From positions 1-64,000 of the IMG/VR virus record IMGVR_UViG_3300031963_000048: 64,000 nucleotides of DNA; one strand, given 5' to 3'. Under the pieces are notes generated by a model. That model made no database searches. It was not told the origin of the DNA and worked only from the letters and a program-made list of their open reading frames with translations. Of the stretch, positions 60,939 to 64,000 are shown one piece after another; the stretch's first letter is position 1; each line of letters opens with the position of its first letter. Made by a program: the position numbers and the translations under genes. This DNA is from a virus.

Positions 60939-60955
60939 CTGCTACAATACTCTCA
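60939..60955 (+). promoter_or_regulatory. repeated promoter CTGCTACAATACTCTCA
   Basis: Same block as at 60102 and 60478, TACAAT at 60943. Confidence 0.72.
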
Positions 60956-60971
60956 ACCGCAACCAACCCCC

Positions 60972-61238
60972 ATGCTTCGCCCCAACGCCCGCCAGACCAA
61001 AGGACAAATCGCCAAAGGTGATGGCGCACTGAAAGGCACGTGCCCCGTGAATGGCAGTGCTGGTTCGGGTCGTGCCTTCACCATTACCCCCGTCGTTGGG
61101 TTGGGGCGTCAATGGGTCGGTGATAAGGACGCCAACGCCCGCCGCTTTGCAGAGCAGGCACGTGCTGACCGTATCGCTGCTGCCCGTGACCGCCTGCTGA
61201 ATCGGGTGGGTCATTCGCCGCTCGCTGCCCGCTTCTGA
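60972..61238 (+). CDS. basic Gly/Ala-rich protein
   Basis: 88 aa: LRPNARQTKGQIAKGDGALK, GRAFTITPVVGLGRQWVGDK, AEQARADRIAAARDRLLNRV. Basic; possibly binds nucleic acid. Last gene of the GC-rich island. Confidence 0.72.
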   Translation: MLRPNARQTKGQIAKGDGALKGTCPVNGSAGSGRAFTITPVVGLGRQWVGDKDANARRFAEQARADRIAAARDRLLNRVGHSPLAARF

Positions 61239-61466
61239 GTCATTCGTGCGTCGGCAGTCATTCGTGCGTGTTTGGCAGGGGTCCGGGATTTATGCCCGCC
61301 CCGTCGGGCGGCGTGTTATAATATTATAAAGGTTAAACCCCCGTATATAAAATCGATGGGTCCCTGTAACCTACAAAGTGTTACGGAAGCAAGCTAATTA
61401 TTACATTGAAGATTAAAAATTTTTTTGCCATATATAAAAACGAAAAAGGTTGTTTGTTTTACACAT
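61239..61466 (+). promoter_or_regulatory. gap with direct repeat, hairpin and -10-like sites
   Basis: A direct repeat GTCATTCGTGCGT occurs at 61239 and again about 18 bp on. A GC-rich stretch (CCCGCC...GGGCGG) can form a terminator-like hairpin, followed by TTATAATATTATAA. The rest is AT-rich without a clear gene. Confidence 0.5.
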
Positions 61467-61643
61467 ATGAAAAAAAATTCCGGGGAAATTTTTGAGACCA
61501 TAGAGGTTGATCCAGTTAGCGGTGATTATTACATCAAAATTCCAGGTGAGATTATGAATGAACTTTCTTGGTATGAAGATACTGAGATTTCTTTTACTTT
61601 AGATGGTAATGATATTATTCTATCTGAAAGAAAGGAAGATTGA
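61467..61643 (+). CDS. AbrB/SpoVT-like small DNA-binding protein
   Basis: 58 aa from the ATG at 61467; an in-frame TTG lies at 61425. YYIKIPGEIMNELSWYEDTE, then DIILSERKED. This fits the AbrB/MazE swapped-hairpin fold. It could be a regulator; target unknown. It lies before the glycosyltransferase. Confidence 0.75.
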   Translation: MKKNSGEIFETIEVDPVSGDYYIKIPGEIMNELSWYEDTEISFTLDGNDIILSERKED

Positions 61644-61690
61644 CATTGAATACATAATGTTGTATGATACTGAAGTAACTACTTTCTATT

Positions 61691-62449
61691 ATGGCTAAAG
61701 GATTTACGGTAAAAGCAAAATCGCCCGTCACTCAAACAGCAACAGAAGAATGGGATTATAATCTTGCAAGAGAAATGGTAAGAGGAAAATCTGTTGTTTT
61801 CTGTCTCCCAGGGCGGGGAGTTTCATATACATATCTTAAAAACTTTGTACAACTCTGTTTTGATTTGGTGCAGAGCGGGGCAAGCATTCAAATCTCACAA
61901 GACTACTCTTCAATGGTCAACTTTGCCCGTTGCAAGTGTTTAGGTGCAAACGTATTACGTGGACCAGATCAGGTGCCATGGGATGGTAAACTGAATTATG
62001 ATTGGCAGTTGTGGATTGATTCTGACATTGTATTCAACACTGAAAAATTCTGGCAACTGGTGCTAATGGACAAAGATATTGCTTCTGGTTGGTATGCAAC
62101 AGAAGATGGTCACACAACTTCGGTTGCTCATTGGATGGAAGAAGATGACTTTAGAAACAATGGTGGTGTGATGAATCATGAAACCGTTGAGAGCATCTCA
62201 AAGCGTCGTAAACCATTCACTGTGGATTATGCAGGTTTTGGTTGGTTGCTGATTAAGCACGGTGTCTTTGAGCACTCTGAAATGAAGTATCCTTGGTTCG
62301 CACCAAAGATGCAGGTTTTCGAATCAGGAGAAGTGCAGGATATGTGCGGTGAGGACGTATCTTTCTGTCTGGATGCAAAGGAGGCAGGATTTGAAATCTG
62401 GTGCGATCCACGCATTCGTGTTGGGCATGAAAAAACAAGAATCATCTGA
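61691..62449 (+). CDS. GT-A-type glycosyltransferase-like protein
   Basis: 252 aa. A Rossmann-like start (KSVVFCLPGRGVSYTYLKNF) is followed by YDWQLWIDSDIVF (about 108-120), with an acidic metal-binding DxD-like motif (DSD), and GEDVSFCLDAKEAGFEIWCD (about 220-239), typical of GT2-type enzymes, ending in GHEK. Phage glycosyltransferases modify DNA or surface sugars; the substrate is unknown. Confidence 0.82.
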   Translation: MAKGFTVKAKSPVTQTATEEWDYNLAREMVRGKSVVFCLPGRGVSYTYLKNFVQLCFDLVQSGASIQISQDYSSMVNFARCKCLGANVLRGPDQVPWDGKLNYDWQLWIDSDIVFNTEKFWQLVLMDKDIASGWYATEDGHTTSVAHWMEEDDFRNNGGVMNHETVESISKRRKPFTVDYAGFGWLLIKHGVFEHSEMKYPWFAPKMQVFESGEVQDMCGEDVSFCLDAKEAGFEIWCDPRIRVGHEKTRII

Positions 62450-62453
62450 GAAA

Positions 62454-62621
62454 ATGGCAGAGGAAACGTATAACATCATCTGCAAGGGAAGAAAGATTTA
62501 TTCCTCACTCACTGAAGAAGAATATTTCAATGTAATGGAGGATCTGTCGATTGAATATTATCAGACAGGTTCTCCACGCCCTGAAGATATTGAAACAGAA
62601 ATTATTGGAGAATTAGATTAA
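62454..62621 (+). CDS. small conserved protein
   Basis: 55 aa from the ATG at 62454, 4 nt after the glycosyltransferase. YNIICKGRKIYSSLTEEEYF, then EDLSIEYYQTGSPRPEDIE. An alpha/beta fold I recall in cyanophages. TAATG overlap with the next. Confidence 0.74.
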   Translation: MAEETYNIICKGRKIYSSLTEEEYFNVMEDLSIEYYQTGSPRPEDIETEIIGELD

Positions 62622-62767
62622 TGGCAATTAAAAAATCACTCAGCGGCAATAAAATCATCGAGTCTCATCCAAAGAATACTCGGCAAGGATGTGGGTCTAA
62701 TACCAAGTATGCAGCGTCTTCTCGTAACAAAGCTCGTAAAAAATACAGAGGGCAAGGGAAAGGATAA
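62621..62767 (+). CDS. small basic conserved protein
   Basis: 48 aa: AIKKSLSGNKIIESHPKNTR, then YAASSRNKARKKYRGQGKG. Very basic; the SLSGN...SRNKARKKYRGQG pattern recurs in cyanophages. Probably binds nucleic acid. Function unknown. Confidence 0.8.
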   Translation: MAIKKSLSGNKIIESHPKNTRQGCGSNTKYAASSRNKARKKYRGQGKG

Positions 62768-62776
62768 TCAACCAAG

Positions 62777-63367
62777 ATGTATCATTTAGATGGAAATGAT
62801 GAATGGAATCATATACATCCTGAAGATCTTTGGGTATACAATAAATTATTTTTAAGTCGGATGTTGGGGTATACATGTGGTCCTGTTGGGACTACAGTTT
62901 TCAAACCCGACTTTTATATTGTTCGACCTTCTTTTAATTTACTTGGAATGGGGCGTTTTGCTCGTAAAGAATGGATTGAAAAACACACCGATAATATTCA
63001 TCCTGCAGAATTTTGGTGTGAAATTTTTGAAGGCGAGCACATTAGTGTTGATTTTTATCATAAAAAAGCAGAATTAGTCGTAATTGGAACTCGGGATGAT
63101 CATGAACCTCTTTATAAGTGGAAAAAGTGGCAAAAAATAGATAAAGATATTTCTTTTCCGGATATTTTAAACAATTTAGTAGGCAATTACGAATGGATTA
63201 ATTGTGAATTTATCGGGGAAAATCTAATAGAAGTTCATTTTCGTAGAAATCCTGATTTTCGTTATGGAAATTCTGTTGCGATTCCCGTTTGGGATGATAA
63301 AAAAATCAAAAATATGAAATTCATTGAAGACAATGACTATCATCGTAAAGGTTTTTATATAAAATAA
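62777..63367 (+). CDS. conserved phage protein of unknown function
   Basis: 196 aa: LWVYNKLFLSRMLGYTCGPV, PSFNLLGMGRFARKEWIEKH, PAEFWCEIFEGEHISVDFYH. Compact alpha/beta; homologues are found in several phages, where no function is established. No catalytic motif identified by eye. Confidence 0.75.
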   Translation: MYHLDGNDEWNHIHPEDLWVYNKLFLSRMLGYTCGPVGTTVFKPDFYIVRPSFNLLGMGRFARKEWIEKHTDNIHPAEFWCEIFEGEHISVDFYHKKAELVVIGTRDDHEPLYKWKKWQKIDKDISFPDILNNLVGNYEWINCEFIGENLIEVHFRRNPDFRYGNSVAIPVWDDKKIKNMKFIEDNDYHRKGFYIK

Positions 63368-63405
63368 ATAAATTTTTACCGCAAAATGAATTGAAACAGT
63401 TTTCG

Positions 63406-63732
63406 ATGGGCAGACACCTACTTTTAGAGGTGTATGATGTAAAATTTGATATCATTAATGATGTAACTTCTCTCCAAGAAGCAATGGTGAAAGGTATAAA
63501 ACGTGCCAATATGACGATTTTAAATATTTTTTCACATTGTTTCATTCCACAGGGATGCACAGTGGTCATTGCCCTTGCGGAAAGTCATGTTTCCTGCCAT
63601 ACTTGGCCAGAGGAAGGTTGTATTGCGGTAGATGTTTATACTTGTGGGGAAGGAAATCCTAAATTAATCGCTCTAGAAATGTTAAAATACCTCAATTCTG
63701 ACAATTATTCTCTACGTGAAGTCGATCGTTAA
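63406..63732 (+). CDS. speD: S-adenosylmethionine decarboxylase proenzyme
   Basis: 108 aa from the ATG at 63406; an in-frame TTG at 63391 is the other option. AESHVSCHTWPEEG (E59-S60-H61, H65) is the self-cleavage site where S60 becomes the pyruvoyl cofactor, and VDVYTCG supplies the catalytic cysteine (about C80). The enzyme makes decarboxylated AdoMet, the aminopropyl donor for spermidine. It is a common cyanophage auxiliary gene; polyamines may help pack or protect DNA. Confidence 0.95.
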   Translation: MGRHLLLEVYDVKFDIINDVTSLQEAMVKGIKRANMTILNIFSHCFIPQGCTVVIALAESHVSCHTWPEEGCIAVDVYTCGEGNPKLIALEMLKYLNSDNYSLREVDR

Positions 63733-63738
63733 ATAGAA

Positions 63739-63790
63739 ATAAGGAGATAGCAACCTCCTTTATAAAAGTTCTGTTTTATTTTTAAAACAG
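63739..63790 (+). terminator. two hairpins after speD
   Basis: AAGGAG/CTCCTT near 63741-63760, and CTGTTTTA/TAAAACAG (63771-63790) with a TTTT loop. Their T tracts are short; the second hairpin's end supplies the AGGAG of the next gene. Confidence 0.5.
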
Positions 63791-63798
63791 GAGCTAAA

Positions 63799-64000
63799 AT
63801 GTCAAATTTACCAGTCGATCGTGATTCAAATTATATGAGAGAAATGTGGGGCACTACCCGCCTGATTACAGATTATGATACCGTATCACCAAAAAGAGTC
63901 ATTCAAGAGGTTATGCACGATTTGGCACCCAAGCATGACTTAAAAAAACAACAAGAATTGCATGAAAAAATTCGCAATGATGAAGATTATGATGATTGGG
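63799..64000 (+). CDS. partial protein cut by the window end
   Basis: At least 67 codons, open to the end of the window. AGGAG ribosome site at 63789-63793. SNLPVDRDSNYMREMWGTTR, then DYDTVSPKRVIQEVMHDLAP and a Lys/Glu/Asp-rich stretch. Unknown. Confidence 0.75.
   Translation, partial: MSNLPVDRDSNYMREMWGTTRLITDYDTVSPKRVIQEVMHDLAPKHDLKKQQELHEKIRNDEDYDDW

Noticed and set aside
1-64000. Photosynthesis genes (psbA, psbD, hli), integrase or transposase
   Set aside because: I looked for their hallmark motifs in the translations and saw none in this window.

Overview
The window is part of the genome of a T4-like cyanophage, a contractile-tailed myovirus that infects a Synechococcus-type cyanobacterium. 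The evidence is a set of T4 core proteins (gp32, gp33, gp59, gp4, gp5, gp26, gp27-like, gp48, gp51, gp53, gp54-like) together with the cyanophage-typical genes phoH, thyX, speD and a CP12-like gene. Late promoters have the T4 form TATAAATA/CTAAATA. Genes are closely packed, many joined by ATGA or TGATG stop/start overlaps.

Layout. (1) 0-5.2 kb: nucleotide metabolism, replication and late-transcription genes (thyX, phoH, a RecB-like exonuclease, gp33, gp59, gp32). (2) 5.2-7.6 kb: the only minus-strand block, gp53, gp48, an unknown gene and gp4. It diverges from the plus-strand baseplate genes at a pair of facing CTAAATAC late promoters. (3) 7.7-18.6 kb: gp54-like, gp26, gp51, two large tail proteins (the second with a lysozyme-like domain plus an M23 endopeptidase), gp27-like hub, gp5 OB protein, a beta-helical spike, a fibre tip protein and its chaperone. 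(4) 18.6-21.2 kb: small genes, a Phd-like antitoxin, three tRNAs, an HNH and a GIY-YIG homing endonuclease. (5) 21.2-30.6 kb: tail fibres (1936-aa S74 protein, Gly-rich adhesin, 671-aa repeat fibre). (6) 30.6-58 kb: early or accessory region with an SF2 helicase and roughly 90 very small ORFs, plus CP12, a DNA methyltransferase, a SprT-like protease and two secreted proteins. (7) 56.1-56.9 kb: intergenic regulatory region with repeated CTCGWCGAG palindromes around promoters. (8) 57-61.3 kb: short, mostly single-gene early units, several GC-rich, with a KxDG ligase-like protein and a PD-(D/E)XK nuclease candidate. (9) 61.4-64 kb: AbrB-like protein, glycosyltransferase, speD and a gene cut by the window end.

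Regulation is the most striking feature. At least 18 early promoters share a TTGA-N5-TGGCACA element placed exactly 36 or 37 bp (start to start) upstream of a TATAAT-like -10 box, often with a terminator hairpin in between. These promoters cut the small-gene region into transcription units. A second class has canonical TTGACA-17-TATAAT. Late genes use TATAAATA. All three homing endonuclease genes have a late promoter inside the loop of an inverted repeat whose 3' arm lies over or next to the start codon.

All product names come from reading the translations by eye and from remembered family motifs. No database search was run. Many small-gene calls rest on overlap logic and are marked as unknown function.
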